Origin: Sutterella massiliensis
Lineage (GTDB): Bacteria > Pseudomonadota > Gammaproteobacteria > Burkholderiales > Burkholderiaceae_F
Length of the DNA stretch: 64,000 nucleotides
Direction: 5' to 3'
Assembly: GCF_016899755.1 (NCBI RefSeq)
Contig: NZ_JACJJC010000002.1
Span: forward strand, 1 to 64,000
This document shows, piece by piece, positions 1 to 7,338 of the stretch. The notes under the pieces were generated by a model, which had not been told where the DNA came from, made no database searches, and saw nothing but the letters and a program-made list of their open reading frames with translations. Made by a program: the position numbers and the translations under genes. Positions within the stretch are counted from its first letter, which is position 1. Each line of letters begins with the position of its first letter.

Positions 1-17
1 CGGTTCGTTGAATCGAA

Positions 18-49
18 TTTTTAAAGAACTGCTGAACATTTCGTTCAGC
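18..49 (-). promoter_or_regulatory. rRNA-type leader: short hairpin plus boxA-like element
   Basis: Downstream of the leftward promoter lies a 7-bp stem (31-37 with 43-49, five-base loop). It is followed by GTTCTTTAAAAA (minus strand, 18-29), which resembles the boxA antitermination element of Burkholderiales rRNA leaders. The placement between promoter and window edge fits a 16S leader. An unrelated highly expressed transcript is possible. Confidence 0.5.
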
Positions 50-60
50 GCAGAATTGAA

Positions 61-89
61 ATCATATCGAAATCGATCCTGTTTGTCAA
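61..89 (-). promoter_or_regulatory. Strong sigma-70 promoter, probably of an rRNA operon
   Basis: Read on the minus strand there is a consensus -35 TTGACA (84-89), a spacer of exactly 17 bases and a -10 TATGAT (61-66). The sequence upstream of the -35 is AT-rich, as in UP elements. Transcription would run leftward off the window. The leader that follows has the features of a ribosomal RNA leader, so an rRNA operon beyond position 1 is inferred; the rRNA itself is not visible. Confidence 0.75.
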
Positions 90-383
90 GAGCAATTTCG
101 AAGAATTTTTAAAACCCGTCGTTTTGCGCTTGATCTCAACCGCTCCAGCGAGCGGCGAGTTTGCGTATTTTGCCGACGTCGACCCGATTTGTCAAGTCGA
201 AAGTTTTCTGAACACGCGTTCGGCTTTTTTCTCATCCTTGCGAGCAGTCAGTGCGTATCGGGAAGAGTGCTCATTTGCGGCGGGACTGCAGCTCGGTGCG
301 AACCCATAGAATTCCTACCAACTTCCCGCATTTGCGGCCGCATCACTCTTTTAGGCTCGAGGCCGCCAGCCCCGAGAGCCCCT
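90..383. other. Intergenic region, no gene recognised
   Basis: Short overlapping frames exist here, but none has a ribosome binding site or a recognisable product. The region separates the leftward promoter at 61-89 from the rightward gene starting at 384. Confidence 0.5.
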
Positions 384-1226
384 ATGTACAAGACTCGTTC
401 GACGGAATTGCCCGGGCGCATCCGTACGCTTGCCCGCGTGCGCAATGCCTTCGCCGCGGCCGCCTGCGCGGCCGTGTTCTTGGGGCTTTTGTCGTCGCTC
501 GATGCCATTTCGGAGCGCTTCTTCGCCCCGGAAAATCAGGCGAACGTGCTCGCCGCCCGCCCCTTCTCGCTCACAGGATCGCTGCCGATCAATACGACGG
601 TCACGGCGCCGAGGCTCCTCACTCGGCTCGAACCCGAGACGACGCAAGTCCTCGTCGAAAAGTTCAGCGTTGTCGAGAGCTTCTTTGGCGGCGCACCGCA
701 GTGGGAAGCGACGCTTCTCGTCGTGCCGCCGGCTTCGCCAGGCGTCTATCAGCTCTCGCTCACGCTTGCCGATGCAGGTTGGGCGATGCCGATCGGTCAA
801 ACGAGACTTGACCTCTTCACTTCAAAAGATGCGCTCGACGAGCAGAGCCGCTCATTCATCCTCCGCCACCTTGGCATCGGCCCGATCGACGCAGCGCTCG
901 CGCTCCTTGCGCTCGCCGTCTTTTTCGGCGCACTTTTCGGACTTAGCCGCCGCTGGCACGCCACGGCTTTGGTCGAGCGAGGCTACCTCAAGGTCTATCA
1001 CACGAAAGATGCGGGCGACGACACGCTGCTTTACTGTGCGGATCCGAAAAAAGTGCTTGAGATCGAGCGCACCTATCCCGTTCTCTCTGCTGCTGGCCAG
1101 TTCCTCGGCACGGCCGACGTCTCCGAAGCGGGCGGCCGCTACTGCGTGCTGCGTCTTTATGCAGCAAGAGCCCGTGCGGGCTGCCTCGTTTCGCTCGGCA
1201 TTCCTTATAACGCCGCTCGCCCGTAA
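384..1226 (+). CDS. Unknown two-pass membrane protein
   Basis: I do not recognise this 280-residue protein. It has one hydrophobic segment near the N terminus (about residues 20-42) and a second near residue 170-192. An extracytoplasmic domain of roughly 130 residues would lie between them, with a soluble C-terminal domain of about 85 residues after them. The reading frame stays open upstream to 189, but the ATG at 384 places the first membrane segment where a signal anchor would be expected; the ribosome binding site is weak. It converges on thpR and ends just before a terminator at 1268. Function unknown. Confidence 0.6.
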   Translation: MYKTRSTELPGRIRTLARVRNAFAAAACAAVFLGLLSSLDAISERFFAPENQANVLAARPFSLTGSLPINTTVTAPRLLTRLEPETTQVLVEKFSVVESFFGGAPQWEATLLVVPPASPGVYQLSLTLADAGWAMPIGQTRLDLFTSKDALDEQSRSFILRHLGIGPIDAALALLALAVFFGALFGLSRRWHATALVERGYLKVYHTKDAGDDTLLYCADPKKVLEIERTYPVLSAAGQFLGTADVSEAGGRYCVLRLYAARARAGCLVSLGIPYNAARP

Positions 1227-1267
1227 GCACGTCCGAGCGAACGCTGCCGAATCTGCCACCAAGTAAT

Positions 1268-1314
1268 ACGCGCCGAGCGCAAAACCTGCGAGCGGCGCGT
1301 TTCTCTATCTTTTT
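1268..1314. terminator. Hairpin terminator between convergent genes
   Basis: Inverted repeat ACGCGCCG (1268-1275) and CGGCGCGT (1293-1300), with a pyrimidine-rich tail ending in five T. It terminates the upstream unknown gene and may also serve thpR from the other side. Confidence 0.65.
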
Positions 1315-1352
1315 ACGGCGGCTACTTGAAAGCGCAAGTCCGCGAGCGACAC

Positions 1353-1889
1353 TCACTGAGCGGGCGGCACCCGCCGATACTCCACCTCGCCCGATTCGAG
1401 CCAGACCGTTTCCATCAGTTCGGGCTTCGTCGGCAGAAGCGGCGGCTGCGGTTCACCGAGTTTTTCGCTGTGCAAGTCGCGCAGATGCGCGGGGACACTG
1501 CCGCGCCAAGCACGTGCGAGCGTGACGTGCGCCTTGAAAGGCTTGGCGTCGTAACTCACGTTCTCTTCCTCAAGAATCTCGCGCACGCGAGCGGCAAGCG
1601 CCTCGAACTTTTCCTTCTCTTCCAGCCCCGCCCAAAGAATGCCGCTGCGAAAGGCGCCCGTATGCGAAAACTCAAAGCGCAGATCGACGGGCTCGATCTC
1701 GGCAATGCGCGCGGCGAGTCGTCCGGCCGTTCCGGCATCAATGTCGCCAATGAAGGCGAGCGTCAAATGAAGATTTTTCGCTCGAACCGCGCGCCCCTTG
1801 AGCGCGCCCTGCGACCGCATGTCTTCTAGGAGCTTCAGAAGCCTCGCGCGGCGAGGTTCCGGGAGCGTGAGCGAGACAAATGTCCGCAT
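1353..1889 (-). CDS. thpR: RNA 2',3'-cyclic phosphodiesterase (LigT/ThpR family)
   Basis: The 178-residue product belongs to the 2H phosphoesterase superfamily, which hydrolyses 2',3'-cyclic phosphates and shows 2'-5' RNA ligase activity in vitro. Both catalytic HxTx signatures are present: HLTL at 41-44 and HVTL at 121-124, spaced as in the family. The length is typical. The start is supported by a strong GGAGAA ribosome binding site about 6 bases upstream. It lies in the same direction as pyrD, with 289 bases between them, so co-transcription is possible but not shown. Confidence 0.88.
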   Translation of the reverse strand: MRTFVSLTLPEPRRARLLKLLEDMRSQGALKGRAVRAKNLHLTLAFIGDIDAGTAGRLAARIAEIEPVDLRFEFSHTGAFRSGILWAGLEEKEKFEALAARVREILEEENVSYDAKPFKAHVTLARAWRGSVPAHLRDLHSEKLGEPQPPLLPTKPELMETVWLESGEVEYRRVPPAQ

Positions 1890-2178
1890 TGAAGTTTCTC
1901 CTTTCCGATGTCCACGCGCCCGCTCCTCGTGCCCATGCCGCTTTTCTTATATATGTGCGGCACTCGTTTTGGCCTTCTGCGCATTGCCCCCGCCCGAAAG
2001 TGCCGCATGTGCGGCGCTCGCTTATGGTTGCCGGCAAAACGCCACCAAAGAGAAAGCGCGCCTTCCTCAATCGGTCGACGCGCTTTTCTTCGATGAAGGC
2101 TTTCAAGCTTCAATGGCGGGCCTACGCCGTTCGGGCACAGCTCTTCCAAGAAGCTGCGCCGACCCTGACGAGGTTATT

Positions 2179-3234
2179 TTAGCCCGCAAGCTTACGGCGG
2201 TAGGCAGCATTGGCTTCAACGCAGTCTGCCACGAGCTTCGGGCCGTTATAGATAAAGCCCGTAAAGAGCTGCACGAGCTTCGCACCCGCTTCGAGCTTCT
2301 CAACAGCATCGGGACCGGTCATCACGCCGCCCGAAGCGATGATCGGAATTTCGCCCTTGACGTGTTCGGCGATGAGGCGAACGACTTCTGTCGAACGTTC
2401 GCGCAGCGGCGCACCCGAAAGACCGCCCGTTTCTTCCGCGTGCAAAAGCCCCTCGACACGCTTGCGCGAAATCGTGGTGTTCGTCGCAATGACGCCGTCA
2501 ATGCCGTTTTCCATCAGCGTATCGACGCAGCGCAGGATTTCGTCGTTTTCAAGATCGGGAGCGAGCTTGACGGCGATCGGAACATGCTTGCCGTTGCGCT
2601 CGGCCTTGAGCTTGGCGCGACGATCAACGATGCCCTTGACGAGGTGATCGAGTTCACCCGCGCCCTGCAGCGTGCGCAGGTTCTTCGTGTTGGGCGAAGA
2701 AATGTTGATCGCAATGTAGTCGGCGTGGTCGTACACCTTGTCGAGGCACTTTTCGTAGTCGGAAAGCGCATTTTCGATCGGCGTGACGGCATTCTTGCCG
2801 ATGTTGATGCCGAGGATGCCGCCGCGCAGACGGAACGCATCGGCGCTGCGCAGATTTTCGAGAACCTTGTCGACACCCTCGTTGTTGAAGCCCATGCGGT
2901 TGATCACGCCTTCGGCGGGAATCAGACGGAAAAGACGGGGCTTGGGGTTGCCCGGCTGCGCGAGCGGCGTGATCGTGCCGATTTCAACGTGACCGAAACC
3001 GAGACCGCCGAAGGCATTCACGCGTTCGCCGTCCTTGTCCATGCCGGCAGCGAGCCCGATCGTGTTCGGGAAGCGAAGACCCATCACTTCAACGGGGTCG
3101 TCGTCGGGGAAGTGCGTGACGAGCTTGTGCAGCCCCAGATGCACGATCCAATCGAGATTGGTCATGATCACGTGGTGGGCCATTTCCGGATTCATGGAAA
3201 AGAGCACGCGGCGGGCAAGAGGATAAAGCGACAT
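2179..3234 (-). CDS. pyrD: Dihydroorotate dehydrogenase (quinone), class 2
   Basis: This 351-residue FMN enzyme oxidises dihydroorotate to orotate in pyrimidine synthesis and passes electrons to the quinone pool at the inner membrane. The N-terminal helices (MSLYPLARRVLFSMNPEMAH), the INISSPNTKNLR active-site segment with the catalytic Ser, and the C-terminal FMN phosphate-binding ASGGVMTGPDA region mark the membrane-associated class 2 form. The start at 3234 was chosen over one 111 bases upstream: it has an AGGAA site 6 bases away and matches the family N terminus. It stands alone, leftward, with thpR downstream. Confidence 0.95.
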   Translation of the reverse strand: MSLYPLARRVLFSMNPEMAHHVIMTNLDWIVHLGLHKLVTHFPDDDPVEVMGLRFPNTIGLAAGMDKDGERVNAFGGLGFGHVEIGTITPLAQPGNPKPRLFRLIPAEGVINRMGFNNEGVDKVLENLRSADAFRLRGGILGINIGKNAVTPIENALSDYEKCLDKVYDHADYIAINISSPNTKNLRTLQGAGELDHLVKGIVDRRAKLKAERNGKHVPIAVKLAPDLENDEILRCVDTLMENGIDGVIATNTTISRKRVEGLLHAEETGGLSGAPLRERSTEVVRLIAEHVKGEIPIIASGGVMTGPDAVEKLEAGAKLVQLFTGFIYNGPKLVADCVEANAAYRRKLAG

Positions 3235-3586
3235 GAGATTCCTGAAGGTTTGTTTTTTCGGCGATCCCGACAGAGCGTTCCGAAGTGTGTGATGAAGATG
3301 CACCGTTTCCGGCGCCTCTACCGTGCGAAGAACGCACGCCTGCACTCTGCAGTCGGACGACGCCTATATATTGGAGCATCTCATTATATCGTCAGCGCCT
3401 TCCGCAATACGCATGAGTTACCTCGAAATAGGTAACATACGATACACGCGTTCCTTTTTCGCCCATTAATAAGTTTTTACACGTATTTTTACGAAACCAG
3501 GGGGCCCTTTTTTGAGAGAGCTCTTGACGAAAAGGGATTCTCAATGCATAATTCAAATCTCGCTACTGATTAGCGAACAGAATTGC
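3235..3586. other. Intergenic region with tRNA promoter
   Basis: The stretch between pyrD and tRNA-fMet is visibly AT-richer than the genes around it. The only supported elements are the rightward promoter at 3524-3552 and, presumably, the unlocated pyrD promoter. No coding sequence recognised. Confidence 0.5.
3524..3552 (+). promoter_or_regulatory. Sigma-70 promoter of initiator tRNA
   Basis: TTGACG (3524-3529), a 17-base spacer and CATAAT (3547-3552), 35 bases before the tRNA 5' end. Spacing and hexamers are near consensus. Confidence 0.75.
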
Positions 3587-3663
<77 letters not shown>

Positions 3664-3668
3664 AATTA

Positions 3669-3729
3669 CTTCCGAGAACGACGAGCTCGGAAGCAGCGAA
3701 AGCCCGGTTTGAGAAAGCCGGGCTTTTTC
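3669..3729 (+). terminator. Tandem hairpins ending the initiator tRNA transcript
   Basis: A first hairpin has stem CTTCCGAG/CTCGGAAG (3669-3676, 3686-3693). A second, stem AAAGCCCGG/CCGGGCTTT (3699-3707, 3718-3726), is followed by a T run and looks like the intrinsic terminator. The first hairpin may protect or guide 3' processing of the tRNA. Confidence 0.8.
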
Positions 3730-3908
3730 GTTTTCCAGACTCGCTTTTCGGTCATCCGAAGCCAACGGTTCCTCTTTTCGACGCCACTTCTAAGCATCGC
3801 GCTTCGACCGCTCGGATGATGCGCAGCACCTCTGCGCGCTCAGCGTTGCTTCCTCGCTAAAATCCCCGCATCTTTCTTTGACCACTCCAATACAGACAAC
3901 CTGAGAAC

Positions 3909-5918
3909 ATGAGCACGCCTCTGCCCGTCGACATTCCCATTCGCCCTGCTTTCTGGAACGTTCCGCTCTGGGGCGAAATCGGCGTCTACATCGTCGGTAT
4001 TCTTGCCGTTTTCCTCTGCGGCTACGGCATTTGGAAAAACGTTCGCCGCTGGAAAGCGGGCGCGGCCGAAACGCTCGAAAAGGATCCGAGCCGCAACGAA
4101 CGACTCGTTAGTGAAGTGGTGCTGCAGAAGCGCATCCGCGAAACGGGGCCGGGACGCGTGCACGCCGTTCTCGTTTTGGGCTTCTTTTTCCTTTTTCTCG
4201 GCACGGCTGCCGCAACGCTCGACTGGGACATCGGTCACTACGTCTTCGGCTCACAGTTTCTGAAGGGCAACGTCTATCTTGTCTACAAACTCGTTCTCGA
4301 TACGGCAGGCGTAGCGGTACTCGCCGCGATTGCGATCGGCGTCTGGCGCCGCTACATGACGCCTTCGAACCTCCCGAAGGACGGCCGCTTCCTCTGCGCG
4401 TATCTCTCGCTTGCCTTCGTCGTCATCACGGGCTACCTCGTCGAAGGCTTGCGCTTGGCCGTGCAGCAGCCGCTTTGGATCGACTATTCACCCGTCGGTT
4501 CGATCTTCGCTTCGCTTTTCCTGCGTCTTTTCGGCGCAGAGGGTCTTGAAAGCGCACACATCTGGGTTTGGGTCATTCACGGCCTTGCCGCGCTCGGTTT
4601 CATCGCAGCCGTGCCTCTCACCTATTACGCGCACGTCTACCGCACGCCCGTTTCGATCTACGTGCGTAAGCCCGCACCGATCGGGCGTCTCGCCAAAATT
4701 GAAAACATTGAAGAGCAGGAAACGTTCGGACTCTCGACGATTTCGCAGCTCACCTGGCGCGAGCGCGCCATGCTCGAGGGCTGCACCGAGTGCGGCCGCT
4801 GCGACGCCGTCTGCCCGGCCGTTCGTGCAGGCACGCCCTTGAAGCCCCGCACGATCATCATGAAGCTGCGCGACCGCGCAGCGCAGGGCGACGCGGACGG
4901 CAAAGCGCTCACGGGCGACATCGTCACGCGCGAAGAACTCTTCTCGTGCACGACCTGCGGTGCCTGCGCGCGCGCGTGCCCGGCACAGATTCAGACGCCC
5001 GACCTCATCGTCGCGATGCGCCGTCACCTCGCGCTCGAATCGGGCGAATTCCCCGAAGGTGCAGCCGCTGCGCTCGAAAACACGGCCTCGGTGGGCAACC
5101 CCTGGGGGCTCGATCCGTACGAGCGCATGGACTGGGCGCAGGACCTTGACGTCCCTGTCGCAGAAGAAGGCAAGCACTACGATGTGCTCTACTGGGTCGG
5201 GTGCGCTGCGAGCTACGACCGACGCGCGCGCAAAATCGCCCGCGCCATGGTGAAGATTCTGCGTGCGGCCGACGTGAATTTCGCCGTCATGGCCGAAGAG
5301 CGCTGCCACGCGGAATTCGCTCGCCGCCTCGGCGAAGAGTACCTCTACCAGACGGCGGCAGCGGAAAACATCGAGAACTTCAGCCGCTACCAGTTCGACC
5401 GCATTCTCACGGCCTGCCCGCACTGCTTCAATACCTTGAAGAACGAATACCCGACGTTTGAGGGCGGCGCCTTTGAAGTGATTGACCACGCCTCCTTCAT
5501 TCTCTCGCTTATCGAAGGCGGCAAGCTTCCTGCCGCACTCGCCCAGGATGCGACGCTCACGGTCTACCACGATCCGTGCTACCTCGCGCGCATCAACGGC
5601 ATCACGCAAGCGCCGCGTGCCCTCCTCGCTCAAACCTGCACGAAGACGGTCGAGGCGCGCGAAAAGGGCGAATCAACCTTCTGCTGCGGCGCGGGCGGCG
5701 GCCAGATGTGGAGTGACGAACGCCTCGGCAAGCACCAGCCCAATGTGATCCGCATCGCGCAGCTGCGAGAAACGGGCGCTAAGCATGTGGCCGTCGCCTG
5801 TCCGCATTGCCTCACGATGCTCGAAACGGGCAAGTCCATGCGAAAGGACGGCGACGAAATCGTCATTGAGGATATTGCCGAAATCGTCGCGAAAGCGCTC
5901 CCCGAGCGCAACGCTTAA
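3909..5918 (+). CDS. Membrane NarI-HdrD type iron-sulfur oxidoreductase (EtfD-like)
   Basis: A 669-residue fusion. Residues about 1-260 form a polytopic membrane domain resembling the nitrate reductase gamma / DsrM cytochrome b fold. It is followed by two 4Fe-4S motifs, CTECGRCDAVCP (292-303) and CTTCGACARACP (347-358). The C-terminal half has two CCG-type domains as in heterodisulfide reductase HdrD (Cys466; Cys592-Cys593 in FCCGAGGG). This architecture is known for proteins passing electrons from electron-transfer flavoprotein to quinone (EtfD/DUF224 type). No etf or acyl-CoA dehydrogenase gene lies nearby, so the partner is unknown. It is preceded by a TAAAAT -10-like element at 3858 and followed by a terminator. 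Confidence 0.85.
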   Translation: MSTPLPVDIPIRPAFWNVPLWGEIGVYIVGILAVFLCGYGIWKNVRRWKAGAAETLEKDPSRNERLVSEVVLQKRIRETGPGRVHAVLVLGFFFLFLGTAAATLDWDIGHYVFGSQFLKGNVYLVYKLVLDTAGVAVLAAIAIGVWRRYMTPSNLPKDGRFLCAYLSLAFVVITGYLVEGLRLAVQQPLWIDYSPVGSIFASLFLRLFGAEGLESAHIWVWVIHGLAALGFIAAVPLTYYAHVYRTPVSIYVRKPAPIGRLAKIENIEEQETFGLSTISQLTWRERAMLEGCTECGRCDAVCPAVRAGTPLKPRTIIMKLRDRAAQGDADGKALTGDIVTREELFSCTTCGACARACPAQIQTPDLIVAMRRHLALESGEFPEGAAAALENTASVGNPWGLDPYERMDWAQDLDVPVAEEGKHYDVLYWVGCAASYDRRARKIARAMVKILRAADVNFAVMAEERCHAEFARRLGEEYLYQTAAAENIENFSRYQFDRILTACPHCFNTLKNEYPTFEGGAFEVIDHASFILSLIEGGKLPAALAQDATLTVYHDPCYLARINGITQAPRALLAQTCTKTVEAREKGESTFCCGAGGGQMWSDERLGKHQPNVIRIAQLRETGAKHVAVACPHCLTMLETGKSMRKDGDEIVIEDIAEIVAKALPERNA

Positions 5919-5963
5919 GCGGCGTAGCGGCGGGCGAGCAACGCCCGTCGACTGATCGACAAG

Positions 5964-6004
5964 GAAACGGGCGGTGCACCTTGCGTGCGCCGCCCGTTTC
6001 GTTG
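5964..6004. terminator. Bidirectional terminator
   Basis: An 11-bp perfect stem (5964-5974 with 5990-6000, GAAACGGGCGG/CCGCCCGTTTC) between the convergent iron-sulfur gene and pbpG. The T-rich arm end can serve both strands. Confidence 0.75.
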
Positions 6005-6020
6005 GAATGGAACGAAGAAA

Positions 6021-7184
6021 TCAGAAAAGCTCGTACGGACGCGTGTTCGAGAAGTCCTTCGCAAAGGTTTCTTCCATTTCGACAAATGCGCGCATCGTAC
6101 GCATGTCGTTGGCGCGCTGCGCGTTGTCGGGGCTGTCGAGCACGACCATCACGAGTCGGCGGTCGCCCACTTCGCTCTGCACGACCATGCAGCGGCCCGC
6201 CGCGGTCGTAAAGCCTGTCTTCTGAATGCCGATGCGCCAGGACGGGTCGCCGATCAGGCGATTCGTCGTTTTGAGGCTCACCGTCCGACGGCCGGCGCGC
6301 AGCTTGGCCATGGGCGCCGTCGAGGCCGTTCGGATTTCCTGGTATTCGTAGACGGCGGCAACGAGTTTGCCGAGATCGCGCGCCGTCGAGTGATTGCGGT
6401 TGTCGAGCCCCGTCGGGTCGGCAAAGAACGAGTCGGTCATGCCGAGTTCGGCCGCCGTTTCGTTCATGCGGGCGATGAATTGCTTCTTGCCGCCCGGATA
6501 GCTTCTCGCGAGCGCGTGCGCGGCACGGTTGTCGCTCGACATGAGCGCAGCCTTCAAAAGCGCCTCGCGCGTCATCACCATCCCGTTCGTGAGCTTCGAG
6601 TAAGCGTTCGAGCGCACGTAGTCCTCGCGCGTGATGCGCACTTTTTCGTCGAGCGGCAAGTCGCTCTCGGCAATCACAAGCGCCGTCATGAGCTTTGTGA
6701 CGGAAGCGATCGGCAGCGGCACATCGGCGTTCTTCACGACAAGCTCTTCGCCCGTGTCCTGGTCAACCGCATAGGCAACCGAGCTCCCGAGAAGCAGCGG
6801 ATCGGCGGTTTTTCTGAGCCCCGCGAGCGTTGCCTGCGAGGGCGACGAACCGGTGCGGCGCTTGGCGCGGCGCGCCTTCTTCGTCTTCTTCGCGTTCTTT
6901 TTAATCGACGTGCGCTTCGCGCTCGCTTTCTTCGTCGTGCGCTTGGCGGTCGTCTTCACTGCCTTGCCCTTCCCTGCCGACGTCTTTTTCGCCGTACTCG
7001 ACGCGGCCGTCTTCGCGCTCGGCGCAGTGCTTTGCGAAAGCACGGGCGCCGCAAAAGAAGCCAGGCCGAAAGCGGCCGTCATCGTCAGAATCAGCTTTTT
7101 AGTCGTCAAAAGCATGGTGCGCAGCGAGAGAGGAGCGTTTGTTTGGTGAAGAGCAAATCGAAGGCGAAAATCAATCGCATTCAT
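6021..7184 (-). CDS. pbpG: D-alanyl-D-alanine endopeptidase PbpG (PBP7-like)
   Basis: A 387-residue serine peptidase of the S11 family that cuts peptidoglycan crosslinks in the periplasm. All three penicillin-binding motifs are present: SVTK (161-164), SDN (217-219) and KTG (322-324). A hydrophobic signal segment lies at about 30-50. Between it and the catalytic domain is an unusual Lys/Ala/Thr-rich basic linker (about 55-112), similar in composition to histone-H1-like tails. The start at 7184 has an AAGG site 9 bases upstream; the ATG at 7115 would give a more ordinary signal peptide but lacks a good site, so the start is not certain. Confidence 0.88.
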   Translation of the reverse strand: MNAIDFRLRFALHQTNAPLSLRTMLLTTKKLILTMTAAFGLASFAAPVLSQSTAPSAKTAASSTAKKTSAGKGKAVKTTAKRTTKKASAKRTSIKKNAKKTKKARRAKRRTGSSPSQATLAGLRKTADPLLLGSSVAYAVDQDTGEELVVKNADVPLPIASVTKLMTALVIAESDLPLDEKVRITREDYVRSNAYSKLTNGMVMTREALLKAALMSSDNRAAHALARSYPGGKKQFIARMNETAAELGMTDSFFADPTGLDNRNHSTARDLGKLVAAVYEYQEIRTASTAPMAKLRAGRRTVSLKTTNRLIGDPSWRIGIQKTGFTTAAGRCMVVQSEVGDRRLVMVVLDSPDNAQRANDMRTMRAFVEMEETFAKDFSNTRPYELF

Positions 7185-7279
7185 AGATGCGAGCCTTTTA
7201 TTTTCTGCCGCCCGCAGCGCGCTAGCAAGAGTGAGACCGTAAAAAAATCGTAAATGCGTTCATCCGTGCGGACGAGTCC

Positions 7280-7299
7280 CGAGAAATGCTCGTTTCTCG
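7280..7299. other. Small perfect hairpin between hrpA and pbpG
   Basis: CGAGAAA (7280-7286) and TTTCTCG (7293-7299) form a 7-bp stem with a six-base loop. A second inverted repeat, CTCGAGAC/GTCTCGAG (7326-7333, 7344-7351), covers the hrpA stop codon. Either could slow or end hrpA transcription, but there is no clear T run. Confidence 0.35.
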
Positions 7300-7338
7300 T
7301 CCGCCCGTTGTTCGTTCCCGCCCGACTCGAGACCTCAA

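Noticed and set aside
189..383. Upstream extension of the unknown membrane protein
   Set aside because: The extra 65 residues are Cys/Arg-rich without a ribosome binding site and would bury the signal-anchor segment.
1798..3435. Open frame of 545 codons opposite pyrD
   Set aside because: Antisense shadow of pyrD and its flanks; no ribosome binding site or recognisable domain.
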